A DNA stretch of 64,000 nt from Methylocaldum szegediense (GCF_949769195.1 NZ_OX458333.1:1426001-1490000); one strand, 5' to 3'. Shown: positions 1 to 11,006, counted from the stretch's first letter. The notes: generated from the sequence alone by a model not told the origin. Program-made: numbers and translations.

Positions 1-64
1 ACCACAACTCGACCGCAAAAGAAACGGCTAGGGCTGCGAGAAATAGGAAACTAAACATACTCAT
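1..64 (-). CDS. N-terminal fragment of a membrane protein, probably M48 (Ste24-like) metallopeptidase
   Basis: Only the first 21 codons are inside the window; the gene runs off the left edge. The peptide starts MSMFSFLFLAALAVSF and looks like a first transmembrane helix. A Ste24-type M48 peptidase next to orn is a common arrangement in beta- and gammaproteobacteria, and these proteins begin with this kind of hydrophobic helix. The family call is inference from position and hydrophobicity; the catalytic HExxH is outside the window. It diverges from orn, so the 170 bases between them should hold both promoters. Confidence 0.4.
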   Translation of the reverse strand, partial: MSMFSFLFLAALAVSFAVELW

Positions 65-233
65 CGGATTAAAGGCTTAGTTTTGCTGGGTTTTACAGCT
101 TAGCCTTTGGTAAAATCCCTGACAAGATTTCTTGGATATTTGGGACAATAGTTCTCTTGCAGGCTTGGCACTTCGATAGACCATCAGTGCGCTGAGTCCT
201 TCACTTTCACTCCTTCCCCGCAAAGGAACCTCC

Positions 234-779
234 ATGGCGCTAGATTCACAGAACCTCATCTGGATAGACTTGGAGATGACCGGTCTCGACACGCAGACCG
301 ACCATATTATCGAAATCGCTACTATAGTGACCGACAAAGACTTGAATATCCTGGCTGAAGGACCTGTGTTGGCAATTTATCAAAGCGATGAAACGCTCGC
401 CCGCATGGACGACTGGAATAAGAAGCATCACGGGGAATCCGGATTGATCGATCGAGTCCGGGAAAGTCACATCGTCGAGTCGGAGGCCGAAAAGCTTACG
501 CTCTCATTTCTTCAGCAGTGGGTACCGGCCGGAGCTTCGCCAATGTGCGGCAACAGCATTTGCCAGGATAGGAGGTTCTTGGCGCGATGGATGCCGACGT
601 TGGAGGCCTATTTTCATTATCGCAACCTCGACGTGTCTACACTCAAGGAGTTAGCAGGACGTTGGGCACCACACCTCAAAGAAGGCTTTAAGAAAAAGAA
701 CTCCCATCGAGCGCTAGACGACATTCGGGAATCCATCGCCGAACTTCGATACTATCGCGAGTGCCTCTTCAAAATTTGA
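234..779 (+). CDS. orn: Oligoribonuclease (DEDDh 3'-5' exoribonuclease)
   Basis: Degrades 2-5 nt RNA oligomers and pGpG to mononucleotides in the cytoplasm, the last step of RNA and c-di-GMP turnover. The 181-residue length is typical. The catalytic set is complete and in E. coli positions: D12 and E14 in the IDLEMTGLD motif, D112 after CGNSICQ, H158 and D163 in [10 protein letters not shown]. The start is preceded by a purine-rich stretch (gcaaagga) at normal spacing. The long GGDEF/EAL protein at the other end of the window would generate pGpG, an Orn substrate. No sign of transfer or damage. Confidence 0.97.
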   Translation: MALDSQNLIWIDLEMTGLDTQTDHIIEIATIVTDKDLNILAEGPVLAIYQSDETLARMDDWNKKHHGESGLIDRVRESHIVESEAEKLTLSFLQQWVPAGASPMCGNSICQDRRFLARWMPTLEAYFHYRNLDVSTLKELAGRWAPHLKEGFKKKNSHRALDDIRESIAELRYYRECLFKI

Positions 780-856
780 AGACGGAGTGCTGTCCTCAAT
801 TCATAGGGATCGGGAAAGCGTGGGTTCTATCTTCTGACGCCTGTAGTGGGCAAAGC

Positions 857-1639
857 TCATTCTGAGCGATCCAACACCGCAACGAAAGCGTTCGCTTTAG
901 AAAGAAACGCTTGGATCTCGCTTGCTATCGCTTGAAATCGATCCCGCAAAGTGTCTTTTGGCGACTCTCTCATTAGAGCGGTTTCCAACTCGTTCGCGGC
1001 TTTTCTAACTCCTGACAGACCGCAGAAGCTTGCCGACCCGTTGATCTTGTGCGTGATTTCTCTCGCTACCTGATAGTCGTCCCTTTCCAGAGCCTTTTCC
1101 ACATTGGATAACGCCTCCGGCAGTTCCAAAGCCATTTTCGCCACGAGCATTCCGGCGACTTTTCGATTACCGCCAGTTTGCTCGAGAATTGACTGGAGAC
1201 TACTAAGTTCAACCGCATCGGAAGTGCAGGGCAGGGAAGCACAAGATGAGTAGTGCCTCTTGGGACACAGCCAGGTTTCGAGCACTCTCAATAGTTGGTC
1301 TTCCAGAATCGGTTTAATCAGGCAATCGTGAAATCCCGCGTCGAGGATCTGCTTCCGCTGCTGAGGCAGTGCGTGAGCGGTGACGGCAATCACCGGGGTC
1401 TCGCCGTTCGCAGCATGCCCGCCTCGGTGAAAGGCCCGAATCACGTCGAAGCCGGATACAACGGGCATACGGAGGTCCAGAAAAATCAAATCGAAAGAAC
1501 CTTTTCGGGCCAGTTCGACAGCCTCGACGCCATTCGCGGCTTCGGTCACTTGTGCGCCTAACTCGGAAAGCTGTGTCTTTAAGAGAATTCGGTTAATGTC
1601 ATTGTCATCGACAACCAGGAAGTTCTTATTGCGGAACAT
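857..1639 (-). CDS. Response regulator receiver-HPt two-domain protein
   Basis: 260 residues. Residues 5-125 form a CheY-like receiver: acidic pair D11/D12, phosphoacceptor D55 in FLDLRMP, and K109 in LIKP. Residues about 145-250 form a histidine phosphotransfer domain with the acceptor H197 in THKINGSASFCG. This is the C-terminal layout of BarA-type hybrid kinases but without any sensor or kinase part; the gene starts cleanly at MFRNKNFLVVDDN, so it is either a stand-alone phosphorelay shuttle or a detached tail of a hybrid kinase. No kinase or DNA-binding partner lies beside it. The cognate system is unknown. Confidence 0.85.
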   Translation of the reverse strand: MFRNKNFLVVDDNDINRILLKTQLSELGAQVTEAANGVEAVELARKGSFDLIFLDLRMPVVSGFDVIRAFHRGGHAANGETPVIAVTAHALPQQRKQILDAGFHDCLIKPILEDQLLRVLETWLCPKRHYSSCASLPCTSDAVELSSLQSILEQTGGNRKVAGMLVAKMALELPEALSNVEKALERDDYQVAREITHKINGSASFCGLSGVRKAANELETALMRESPKDTLRDRFQAIASEIQAFLSKANAFVAVLDRSE

Positions 1640-1866
1640 CCCAAGGTCCTTATACGTGAATTTCTTACGAAACCGTCAATGCAGCGTTTGAAAACAGTTT
1701 AGGATGCTTCCAGAAGGCTATCCCGCCAGGCATAAAACTCGTGTGGTTCAACTGCTCGCGGCGGCCCTGCAGGTCATAACGAACGCCGGTCCAAGAAATG
1801 AAAAAGGGATGAAGGAATCGGCCGGTGACGCTTGAAACAAGAGCTGGGGGATCAGTTCTGCGTCGA

Positions 1867-2151
1867 TTACAAGCCAAGGATGATCGCTGCCATAAGGAGG
1901 CTCATGAGCACCCCTAGCGTCGTGAGAACCGCTCCCTGAACCTTTTTTGCTTCATCTCTAAGGCCAAAGATTCCAGCGACAAGCCCGACCGGGGGCACGA
2001 ACAAGGTGATAGCTACCAATCCAGCCATCACTAACAAGCTCCAGGGATCTCCTGCTAGAGCCTTACCCTCCGTATTTTCGACGGGCTGGCCACACCCGGT
2101 ACAAACAACGGCTTTATCGTTAATTTCTTTTCCGCAAAATCGACAATACAT
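1867..2151 (-). CDS. Zinc-ribbon membrane protein, function unknown
   Basis: A start at 2151 gives a 94-residue protein beginning MYCRFCGKEIND; an upstream ATG in the same frame would add 34 residues with no family character, and GGGGCGG sits just before the chosen start. The N-terminus carries two Cys-x2-Cys pairs (CRFC and CTGC), the zinc_ribbon_2 signature, followed by two hydrophobic segments (LLVMAGLVAITLFVPPVGLVAGIFGL and a C-terminal helix). Such small zinc-ribbon/TM proteins are widespread and uncharacterised. It stands alone, with no operon partner. Confidence 0.7.
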   Translation of the reverse strand: MYCRFCGKEINDKAVVCTGCGQPVENTEGKALAGDPWSLLVMAGLVAITLFVPPVGLVAGIFGLRDEAKKVQGAVLTTLGVLMSLLMAAIILGL

Positions 2152-2529
2152 AACCGCCCCGAGAATGTATCGCTGTTTTCTATTTTCGTCGTTTCTATGC
2201 CAAACTGTCGGCGACAGGACTGAGCCGAACTCTCTTACATGTATCGAGAGCATAGCGCAATGGCCAAAGACTGACTACATCGTTCCCGCCGCTTTATTTC
2301 GGAGAGTACTCCGAGCCTTACGGAACAAAGAGCCACGGACTGCCTGCTGGAGTGCACAATTTTCGGTGATTGTGTGAAAATAATATATTTAACAGTGCGT
2401 ATCGTGGAAATAACTTCCCGGTATTTGTAATCCTGGCTAACGACCTGCAGCTTTGTTGAATCCTTAGGTCTCTGGGTCCGCGCGCGTAGCGCATACAATT
2501 TGCAATCGCTTGAATAGGAAAAACAGCCA
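2152..2529. other. Intergenic region upstream of hvfABC
   Basis: No gene recognised. It separates the minus-strand zinc-ribbon gene from the plus-strand hvf operon and should carry both promoters. The stretch around 2375-2400 is AT-rich (aataatatatttaa). No convincing ECF-type promoter or metal-regulator palindrome could be read by eye. Confidence 0.5.
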
Positions 2530-2853
2530 ATGAAGAAAAAAGTACTGAAATCCGTTGTAGGGGCCGCCGTTGTAACGTCTCTTTCCGCTGCTGCCAATGC
2601 GTCTGAAAATCCTTTCAAACTTAATGACTTGGCAAGTGGCTATCTGCAAGTGGCGGAAGCCGGCAAAGAACAGAAAGAAATGGTCTGTGGTGAAGGGAAG
2701 TGCGGTGCACAAATGATGAAGTCGCCAGAAATGAACTGCGGTGCTATGCAAAAACAAAGCGAGGAACAGATGAAAAAAGCCATGGAAGGAAAATGCGCGG
2801 GCATGAAAACCGATCAAACGCAACAACCCAGCACGGAGCAGCAAGCACAATAA
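2530..2853 (+). CDS. hvfA: HvfA-type precursor of a thioamide/oxazolone-modified copper-binding peptide (bufferin-like)
   Basis: 107 residues: signal peptide about 1-24 (ANA/S cleavage), then NPF..L..GY.VA, the conserved opening of the HvfA/BufA family, then a low-complexity Lys/Glu/Met-rich tail. Four cysteines lie in short repeats: MVCG (C53), GEGKCG (C58), MNCG (C70) and EGKCAG (C89). EGKCG is the modification core of HvfA peptides, where the enzyme pair converts cysteine to 5-thiooxazole or oxazolone/thioamide that binds copper. It precedes hvfB by 10-22 bases and hvfC overlaps hvfB, so the three are one operon. Role in copper buffering in the periplasm is family knowledge, not shown here. 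Confidence 0.88.
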   Translation: MKKKVLKSVVGAAVVTSLSAAANASENPFKLNDLASGYLQVAEAGKEQKEMVCGEGKCGAQMMKSPEMNCGAMQKQSEEQMKKAMEGKCAGMKTDQTQQPSTEQQAQ

Positions 2854-2875
2854 GCGGGTTCGCGTGCTCGGCGAC

Positions 2876-3718
2876 ATGAAGCAGTACGCCGTTCAAGGGG
2901 CGGGACTTGGTCTCAGGCGGGCCTTTATCGGCTCGCTCACCGATCAAGTCCCGGATTCCGTCAATTTTTTCGAAATCGCACCGGAAAACTGGATAAGAAT
3001 CGGCGGGAAGCTCGGAAAACAGCTGCGCAGCTTGACCGAGCGATTCCCGTTCGTCTGCCATGGACTGTCTCTGTCGCTGGGTAGCCCCGCACCGCTTGAC
3101 GAAGCGTTTCTCGTCGAGCTCAAAGCTTTTCTTGATCGACATTGCATCCGCCTGTACAGCGAACACTTGAGTTATTGTGGCGATGACGGCCATCTGTACG
3201 ATCTCATGCCGATTCCGTTTACGACGGACGCGGTCAAGTATGTTGCTCAGCGTATCATCAGGACGCAGGAAATTCTCGAACGGCGGATCGCGATAGAAAA
3301 CATTTCCTATTACGCCGCACCGGGCAAGGAAATCGAAGAGATCGACTTTCTCAATGCAGTTCTGGAAGAAGCCGATTGCGACCTGTTGCTCGATATCAAC
3401 AATATTTACGTCAACAGCGTCAATCATGGCTACGATGCGCAAGCTTTCCTGAACTCAATTCCCGCGCATCGGATCGCGTATGCCCATGTAGCAGGCCATT
3501 ACGTCGAGTCAGCCGATTTTCTTGTCGACACGCACGGGGCAACAGTAGTCGACCCGGTTTGGAACCTGCTGGAGCTTGCTTACGAGAAATTCGGCGTTTT
3601 TCCGACGCTTCTAGAGAGAGATTTCAACATTCCGCCGCTATCCGAACTTCTAACCGAAGTTCAACGGATTCGGGCACTCCAGCTGCGGGTAGCGCAGCCC
3701 GCCCGCCGTTATGCCTGA
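2876..3718 (+). CDS. hvfB: DUF692 (MbnB/HvfB-type) multinuclear iron enzyme, RiPP maturation
   Basis: TIM-barrel DUF692 protein, the iron-dependent oxygenase that modifies cysteine in HvfA/methanobactin-like precursors. Seen: GLGLRR near the N-terminus, [50 protein letters not shown] and LLERDFN, which supply the conserved His/Asp/Glu metal ligands. The ATG at 2876 gives 280 residues ([10 protein letters not shown]); a GTG at 2864 in the same frame would add four. The stop overlaps the start of hvfC by 8 bases, indicating translational coupling with the DUF2063 partner. Confidence 0.93.
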   Translation: MKQYAVQGAGLGLRRAFIGSLTDQVPDSVNFFEIAPENWIRIGGKLGKQLRSLTERFPFVCHGLSLSLGSPAPLDEAFLVELKAFLDRHCIRLYSEHLSYCGDDGHLYDLMPIPFTTDAVKYVAQRIIRTQEILERRIAIENISYYAAPGKEIEEIDFLNAVLEEADCDLLLDINNIYVNSVNHGYDAQAFLNSIPAHRIAYAHVAGHYVESADFLVDTHGATVVDPVWNLLELAYEKFGVFPTLLERDFNIPPLSELLTEVQRIRALQLRVAQPARRYA

Positions 3719-4493
3719 AAAGACCGTATCTTTCCAACAGATACAGTATGCGTTTGCCGCATACATCCGCGACCCGAATCGCAATCCGCCCCCGCACGGA
3801 ACCGCGTTAGCGCGAATGAGGGTGTATCGCGAACTTTTCTTCAACAACATCGAAAACTTTTTGGCGAACGGCTTTCCGGTAATCAAGAGTATCTTGAGCA
3901 AATCCGACTGGTTCGCTCTGGTTCAGGATTTCTACGCCAAGCATCGAAGCAAGACACCGTACTTCGCGGAAATAGCCGAGGAATTCCTCGATTATTTGCA
4001 AAACGAGCGCGACCCTTGTTTCAATGACCCGCCGTATTTGCTGGAGCTTGCGCATTACGAATGGACAGAACTGGCTTTGGCCATCGCTGAGGGTGAAGCG
4101 CCGCAGGAAAGCGCGGCGTTGATGAGTGCTCCCCTCGAGCAAACGATCTACATCTCCGAAGTCGCCTGGCCTATGGCCTATCGGTTTCCGGTACACAAAA
4201 TCGGTCCGGGACACGAACCGACCGATCCCTCGGAACAACCCACCTGTTTGGTCGTATATCGCAACCGTGAAGATACGGTGAAGTTCTTGGAAATTAGTCC
4301 GGTGACTTACCGGCTTCTGCAGATTCTGGAGGAGGAGGGCTCAATATCCGCAAAGGATTGTATGTTGAGGGTGGCAAAGGAACTCGGGTATTCGGACCCC
4401 GAGGGGCTGGCGAGCCATGGCGCCGAAACCCTACGGGCGCTAGGAAAACGCGGCATCATCGGCGCTATCGATCCGCCGGCCTGCTCAGTGTAG
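3711..4493 (+). CDS. hvfC: DUF2063 (MbnC/HvfC-type) partner protein
   Basis: 260 residues, putative DNA-binding DUF2063 family by its old name, now known as the partner subunit that binds the DUF692 enzyme and presents the precursor. The N-terminal helical domain shows the family pattern with [20 protein letters not shown] and, later, LLELAHYEW; the C-terminal part (about 170-255) has the winged-helix-like wing ([12 protein letters not shown]). It overlaps hvfB by 8 bases. The usual fourth gene, a DoxX-type membrane protein (hvfD), does not follow. Confidence 0.9.
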   Translation: MPEKTVSFQQIQYAFAAYIRDPNRNPPPHGTALARMRVYRELFFNNIENFLANGFPVIKSILSKSDWFALVQDFYAKHRSKTPYFAEIAEEFLDYLQNERDPCFNDPPYLLELAHYEWTELALAIAEGEAPQESAALMSAPLEQTIYISEVAWPMAYRFPVHKIGPGHEPTDPSEQPTCLVVYRNREDTVKFLEISPVTYRLLQILEEEGSISAKDCMLRVAKELGYSDPEGLASHGAETLRALGKRGIIGAIDPPACSV

Positions 4494-4881
4494 CTTGCGG
4501 GTTCATCTTCACGGCTGTCTCCATTTTCTCGTTTTGGTACTTCGGAAACCGCCCCGCGCGAACGTGAAGAAACGGCTGCTATGTTATTAACCTACGCCCA
4601 AAAAAGTTTGAACGAGACGTTTGCAGGATGACCAGCGGATCAAGGAACGAATCACGCGGCAATCACCGAAGCATTTCAGCAAGTTTTACCAAGGAATGTC
4701 ACCCTACAGGAAAATTGCCTTACGCGGCGATCGCCTGTTTGTCGAATCGGAATCTCGGGCGGCATGCTGTCCAGGCGCTGGCCGAATTAGATAATAGCGC
4801 ATAATGTATATTATGTTAAATAAGAAATTGACTCAGCCCATCCCTCATCCCTTACGATAACGACCGCTACATACCGTCGTT
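4494..4881. other. Intergenic region between hvfC and pqaA-like gene
   Basis: Holds no intact gene. A frame at about 4627-4791 reads DDQRIKERITRQSPKHF and continues FSKFYQGMSPYRKIALRGDR, then stops; it has no good start and could be a decayed gene fragment of unknown origin. At 4800-4815 there is an AT-rich inverted repeat (cataat-gtat-attatg). The two flanking genes converge here, but no clear terminator with a T-run was found. Confidence 0.4.
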
Positions 4882-6144
4882 TCAAGCAAAATCCGGGAGA
4901 ACCCGCACTCCAGTTGACAGTTGATACCGATGCCCGCTTGGTGAGTGCAATTCGACTTCGACCAGATAGGCAAGATATTTGTCGGCGGGCGCGTGCACAA
5001 GTGTTGCCACGCCGTCGCGCTCTGGGTTCAACTCCAAATTTCGACTCGACCACGCATCGTCACGAAAATCACGGTCAGACGATTCGGCGCTCCAAAGGCG
5101 TATCGCTATTGGCTTCGCATCAGTCTCGACACGTATCGTCGCGCTGGTGTCGGTCTGTTGTATGTGCGTCCATGCGAACTTCGGCAGCGGATGATTTGCT
5201 GCAACCATTTCGAAAAAGCTTGCAAGGGTTTGCTTTGCTTCGAGCGTACTGCCTGCGCCATGACCAGCGTTAGGCGCCTGAAATAAGAGCTTCGGTTCCG
5301 GTAAGTCATGCCAGTAATGGCGCAGCGAATCCACGGTCCAATAAGGGTCGTTGGTCCCCAGCACGAGTAACTTCGGCATTCCGTAACGTTCTCGGTAAGC
5401 GTAAGGGTCCACCCAAACCCGCAATCGCTGCAGTGGGCCATCGTTCAGTTCGCGATGCAGCCCTAGATCGGTGTAATCATGGATATATTCGCTCTGCCGC
5501 CCGTAAACCTTCTCGCTCCATTGCAGCTGCGTCTTGATGTTGAGCATGTCGAAAACCATTGGGGCGATGGCTTTGACCCTACTATCGACGGCCGCCGTCA
5601 GCCATGCCGTCCAGCCGCGCTTGGATGCGCCAGCGACCACGAAATTTTCGATGCGAAGCTCCATTGTACGGCTGAAAAACTCCTGTACCGCGTCCATACC
5701 GCGCACTGCGCTTTTAACCATTGGGAAAAGTAATGGCCAAGTCTTGTCCCTGGTCGCTGCATAACGATCGAACGTATATGCGACAAGCGCATCTTCGCTC
5801 CGTCCATACAGTGGTTGATTCGGAACACCGGTTATCGCGACCGCTACAGCACCGGCACGCTCCGCTACCGTTCTCAAGAGTTCGACGCTGCTTGGGCCAT
5901 CGTGAGTGATCAAAAAGAAAGCGGTCTCAGAATTGCGAAGTTTGCTCGGCCTAACAATCACAAGACTATGGTTCCATGTCTCACCCCGCCACTTTTGTGA
6001 TACCAGTTCCAAGCGGACCAATGTTCCCCAGGATTCCCTGGACTCCGAGTGGTACCGCCAACGGTAGGCCGCATCCGACGCATACACGTAGTCCTCAAGC
6101 GCTCCGGTCATTCCCCTTCCACTCCACAAAGACACAAACCACAT
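4882..6144 (-). CDS. PhoPQ-activated pathogenicity-related (PqaA-like) alpha/beta-hydrolase
   Basis: 420 residues matching the PhoPQ_related family: LEDYVYASDAAYRWRY at the N-terminus, nucleophile elbow GASKRGW (S174), D266 in LGTNDPYWT and H295 in NAGHG as a likely Ser-Asp-His triad, then a C-terminal beta-sandwich-like part. Members are usually exported. The annotated ATG leaves only a short hydrophobic start (MWFVSLW); upstream in-frame codons read VVLGV but contain no ATG, so a GTG or other start that completes a signal peptide is possible. The substrate of this family is not established. It is monocistronic. Confidence 0.85.
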   Translation of the reverse strand: MWFVSLWSGRGMTGALEDYVYASDAAYRWRYHSESRESWGTLVRLELVSQKWRGETWNHSLVIVRPSKLRNSETAFFLITHDGPSSVELLRTVAERAGAVAVAITGVPNQPLYGRSEDALVAYTFDRYAATRDKTWPLLFPMVKSAVRGMDAVQEFFSRTMELRIENFVVAGASKRGWTAWLTAAVDSRVKAIAPMVFDMLNIKTQLQWSEKVYGRQSEYIHDYTDLGLHRELNDGPLQRLRVWVDPYAYRERYGMPKLLVLGTNDPYWTVDSLRHYWHDLPEPKLLFQAPNAGHGAGSTLEAKQTLASFFEMVAANHPLPKFAWTHIQQTDTSATIRVETDAKPIAIRLWSAESSDRDFRDDAWSSRNLELNPERDGVATLVHAPADKYLAYLVEVELHSPSGHRYQLSTGVRVLPDFA

Positions 6145-6183
6145 TACGCCAAGAACAACATCGTTCCCGCTAACCTTGGTATT

Positions 6184-6211
6184 TGACGAGGCGACAATTT
6201 GTCACTCGTCA
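6184..6211. promoter_or_regulatory. Imperfect inverted repeat upstream of the PqaA-like gene
   Basis: TGACGAG-gc-GACAA-t-TTGTC-a-CTCGTCA: two nested arm pairs, each exactly complementary, centred about 50 bases before the minus-strand start at 6144. The position suits an operator; no regulator is assigned. Confidence 0.35.
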
Positions 6212-6667
6212 GGCTCGATCCAGAGCCGTTCGGATGATGACCTATAGACTGATAAGCGAAGCAAAAATGCTTTACACCGTCGTGAGAGTGGCACCGGATC
6301 CAAACACGGAGAGGCACGAGGTTACCCGCACAAATCGCGGCAACTCTTTGTATTTGCGAAATTTTTGTTTGATATTCAGGGAACTTTCGCAGCCAATTTT
6401 TGTTTAATAGTCTACACAGAATTAATTGTTACAGTGTCTTTTGTAGTATCGGAACCGCGTTGCCGTATTCCGCGCCCACATAGTGGGACACCAACACTAT
6501 GAATTGTGGGGGGCTATCCCAGGCAGCAAAATGACCTTTCTTCGCCCGGATATTCCGGTTTCTTTTGCTTTCTAACCCATTCCCAGACGAGCAGTACAAA
6601 CCCATCTGGCAAGCAAACGCCTGCCAAAAAAGTCAAGGTTTATTTGTACGGCAGGAGCAAACAAGAT
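6212..6667. other. Intergenic region upstream of the phage-type gene pair
   Basis: No gene recognised. AT-rich between 6355 and 6430 and carrying an 11-base direct repeat aatttttgttt at 6360-6370 and 6395-6405, 35 bases apart. It precedes the recombination gene pair and probably holds its promoter. Open frames here extend the next gene upstream but without family-like sequence or a ribosome binding site. Confidence 0.4.
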
Positions 6668-7690
6668 ATGAATCACACCAACGAGCACGAAAACACAGTC
6701 GAAGGCGCAACGGCTACGGTGACGCCAACGGCTTATCTCGAACATGATGCGACGGCCACCACGGGTGACGATAAACGCGCACCGGCAACCGTGCGGCAGG
6801 CGCGAAAAGGCGCACGAAAAACGGCGAAGGGCGAAATCCGTAGTGTTTCTCCCCTGGATTTGCCGAGCGATGTATTCGAAGCCGGACTGGAGCGGCGTAA
6901 ACAAAATCGTGCAGCCATACTCAATTGGATACGTGAAGCACTGGTGGAAGGCACGGACTACGGACGGATTCATATTTTCAACCGGGAAAAGTGCGCGTTT
7001 GCAAAACGCGGGGAAGCGGAACGGTGCCCAATCAATAGTCACTGGAGCAAACCCAGTCTGTTCAAGCCCGGTGCTGAAAAAATTTGCGGCATGCTCGGGG
7101 TCACGGTGCATTACCCGAATCTGACCGCCTATGAACAGGCGGCTCTGTCTGGGCAACCTCTCGACACAATCATTTTGCGCTGTGAACTACGCGACAGCCA
7201 TGAACGGACGGTAGCCGAAGGCATAGGTGCGCGCAGCGTGCAGCAGGACAGCGGGGACTTGAACAAAGCTCTCAAGATGGCTGGAAAATCTGCGCATATC
7301 GATGCCACGCTACGTATGGCAGGCTTAAGCGAAGTATTCACGCAGGATTTGGAGGACATGCAGCTAGGACCGACTTCTAAGCTGCAATCCCCTACTCCGT
7401 CAGTCGAATCCAACCGAGCGCAAAGTGAGGAGCTCGGGTCGGAGCCGGCCCCTTCTCCGGAAACCTCCAGCCGAGGTTACAGGTTCAGCAGCGTATCGCT
7501 CACTCAGATCAAGCAATTGGAAGCACGCATCGAGGAGCTTGGCCTAGATCGCGAGCGCGTGCTGCGTTGGATTAAAGCCGCGAGTAAGAACAAGCTGAGT
7601 GCTTTCGAGGATCTGACGCCGGAAGTCTATGACAGGCTTGTGAAAAAATTGGCAGAGTGGGCGAAGCCGAGCGCGAGTGAAAGGAGGTAA
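6668..7690 (+). CDS. Phage/mobile-element recombination-associated protein (PGAEK-type), function unproven
   Basis: 340 residues from the ATG at 6668, chosen because an AGGAGC lies 10 bases upstream; upstream in-frame codons look noncoding. The N-terminus (1-55) is Thr/Ala/Lys-rich. The core has LVEGTDYGRIH followed by KPSLFKPGAEKICGMLGV, a pattern found in phage and integrative-element proteins encoded beside annealing or recombination functions. The C-terminus (about 270-335, SVSLTQIKQLEARIEELGL to LTPEVYDRLVKKL) resembles the small helical domain that ends many phage recombinases. The stop overlaps an aaaggaggt that serves the next gene, a Gp157 protein. Single-strand annealing support is my inference. 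Confidence 0.6.
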   Translation: MNHTNEHENTVEGATATVTPTAYLEHDATATTGDDKRAPATVRQARKGARKTAKGEIRSVSPLDLPSDVFEAGLERRKQNRAAILNWIREALVEGTDYGRIHIFNREKCAFAKRGEAERCPINSHWSKPSLFKPGAEKICGMLGVTVHYPNLTAYEQAALSGQPLDTIILRCELRDSHERTVAEGIGARSVQQDSGDLNKALKMAGKSAHIDATLRMAGLSEVFTQDLEDMQLGPTSKLQSPTPSVESNRAQSEELGSEPAPSPETSSRGYRFSSVSLTQIKQLEARIEELGLDRERVLRWIKAASKNKLSAFEDLTPEVYDRLVKKLAEWAKPSASERR

Positions 7691-7695
7691 ACCGC

Positions 7696-8190
7696 GTGGA
7701 AACAAAACTGTATGAGATTGCCGCGCAATACCAGGAAGCATTGAACGACCTCACGAATCTGGATTTGCCGCCAGACGTGGTCAATGACACTTTGGAAGCG
7801 CTGAGGGGTGAGCTTTCGCTGAAAGCCTGGAACGTCGCCGCTGCGATCCTCCACATGGAAGGCGAAGCGGAATTGATCCGTCAGGCCGAAGAGCGGATGA
7901 GCCGGCGGCGAAGAGCATTAGAAATGCGTGCGGCCAGATTGAGAGACTATCTCAGGATTCAGATGGAACGCAGCGATATGCGCGAAATTCGAAGTCCTCA
8001 ATTCGTCATTAAAATCAAGCAAAACCCGCCAAAAGTCATCCTCGATGACGCATCCGCCATTCCGGAGGCCTTTAAACGTGAGGAAATCGTCGTTCATATC
8101 GACAAGAACGGAATCAAGCAGGCGCTCTTGTCCGGACAGGCGATCCGAGGCGCTCACCTAGAACAGGAAACCCGGCTCGATATCGGCTAA
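7696..8190 (+). CDS. Siphovirus Gp157-family protein
   Basis: 164 residues, GTG start at 7696 with an excellent aaaggaggt upstream that overlaps the end of the preceding gene. The layout is that of Gp157 (streptococcal phage Sfi11): an N-terminal helical, coiled-coil half (residues about 1-95, with EAERMSRRRRALEMRAARLRDYL) and a C-terminal beta half (SPQFVIKIKQNPPKVILDD, IPEAFKREEIVVHIDKNGIKQALLSG). Gp157 genes sit next to recombinase/annealing genes in phages; the biochemical role is not known. Here the pair stands without any other phage gene, followed by insertion sequences. Confidence 0.8.
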   Translation: METKLYEIAAQYQEALNDLTNLDLPPDVVNDTLEALRGELSLKAWNVAAAILHMEGEAELIRQAEERMSRRRRALEMRAARLRDYLRIQMERSDMREIRSPQFVIKIKQNPPKVILDDASAIPEAFKREEIVVHIDKNGIKQALLSGQAIRGAHLEQETRLDIG

Positions 8191-9028
8191 CGATCAACAT
8201 GGTTTTACGACAGAGTTGAACCCGGAACATTCGATCGAAGTCGACCTCGAAGAACAGCGTTCCGAGTGGTTTTTTCTTCACACGTCCAAGCGTTATTTTG
8301 GGTTTTCTTTACGCTTTCGACCAATTACGGCAGTTGATTGCCTGAGGCCTGTAAAAGCGCTACGAGGATCCCGACTGTTGTCCATTTTTTCCGCCGATTT
8401 CGCGGCTTAGAGTCGGCTAGACTGAGTTTGGATGGCAGGTGGTACCCGTGCCCCTTCCGCCACATTCCCCGGCCGCCCGCAACCCGCCCCTGGAACTCTC
8501 CGTTTCGGCTCAACGGCAGCTGGAAACCTTCGTTTTCTGCTTCGATCTTTGGGCGGGTTCGGTCGGCTGGTGGCGTCGAGAGTTGCTCGGCAAAGCCGGG
8601 ATAATCACAAGTAAATTACATACTTGCACAGGCTTTCGTACGACGCGCCGTCCCCGTCACGGTGGCAAGCCTACCTGGAGACGGTATCGGTGCGCCTACC
8701 GAAGACCACATTGGCGCACCTAAATTCGAACCATGTCTCAAGATCAGGATACTCCTGATCCGGATTGTCATAAGCGGTCAGGTCGATCAAAGCAGTTAGA
8801 GCAGTCACCAAGAGGCTGTTGAGGCTCGAACCTCTCCTGCCCCCTCGTTATCAGTATTCGTTGGGCCTGTCAGCAGGGCGAAGCGATGTTGGTTGTGAAT
8901 CGCTGCGTGGAGCAGACTACTAGTCCGGTACAGTAGTGAAGCACTCGTCTTCAATCGCTCAGGCCACTGACCCATCCGATTCCGCATCGATTCTTCGTCA
9001 CGAATTTGTCGTCCGGACATTGATACAC
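8191..9028. other. 840-base region without a recognised gene
   Basis: Several short frames are open on both strands but none has a family motif or ribosome binding site. One plus-strand frame near 8480-8610 (PPLELSVSAQRQLETFVFCF, then WWRRELLG) has protein-like composition and could be a fragment. A strong hairpin is annotated at 8742-8760. The region looks like decayed mobile DNA left of the IS21 insertion. Confidence 0.4.
8742..8760. repeat. Perfect 8-bp inverted repeat with 3-base loop
   Basis: gatcagga-tac-tcctgatc. No T-run follows on either strand, so it is not a typical terminator; it may be an operator or a mobile-element remnant. Confidence 0.4.
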
Positions 9029-9030
9029 CA

Positions 9031-9036
9031 CATAGT
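9031..9036. repeat. Left target-site duplication of the IS21 element (CATAGT)
   Basis: CATAGT directly abuts the left inverted repeat; the same six bases follow the right end at 11001-11006. Confidence 0.9.
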
Positions 9037-9112
9037 TGTCAACGCCGACTGAAAAGTGACCCCTTTTGAGGGTTTATCGCCGAAGTAAAATTGACCCCTT
9101 GAGGCCCAAAAG

Positions 9113-10914
<1,802 letters not shown>

Positions 10915-11000
10915 TTCCGCGGCTCAAAAAAGCCGCCATTTTCCCCCAAGGGGTCAAATTTACTTCGGTGTCAGGGGTCATTTTTACATCGGCGGTGACA

Positions 11001-11006
11001 CATAGT
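11001..11006. repeat. Right target-site duplication of the IS21 element (CATAGT)
   Basis: Matches 9031-9036 exactly. The preceding CA is also shared, because the repeat ends in TGACA and the left flank ends in CA, so the duplication could be read as up to eight bases. Confidence 0.9.

Noticed and set aside
1665-1877. 70-codon minus-strand frame between the receiver-HPt gene and the zinc-ribbon gene
   Set aside because: No ribosome binding site or recognised motif; start lies inside the neighbouring gene end.
4914-5286. Plus-strand frames opposite the PqaA-like gene
   Set aside because: Antisense frames without motifs; the minus-strand gene has a complete triad.
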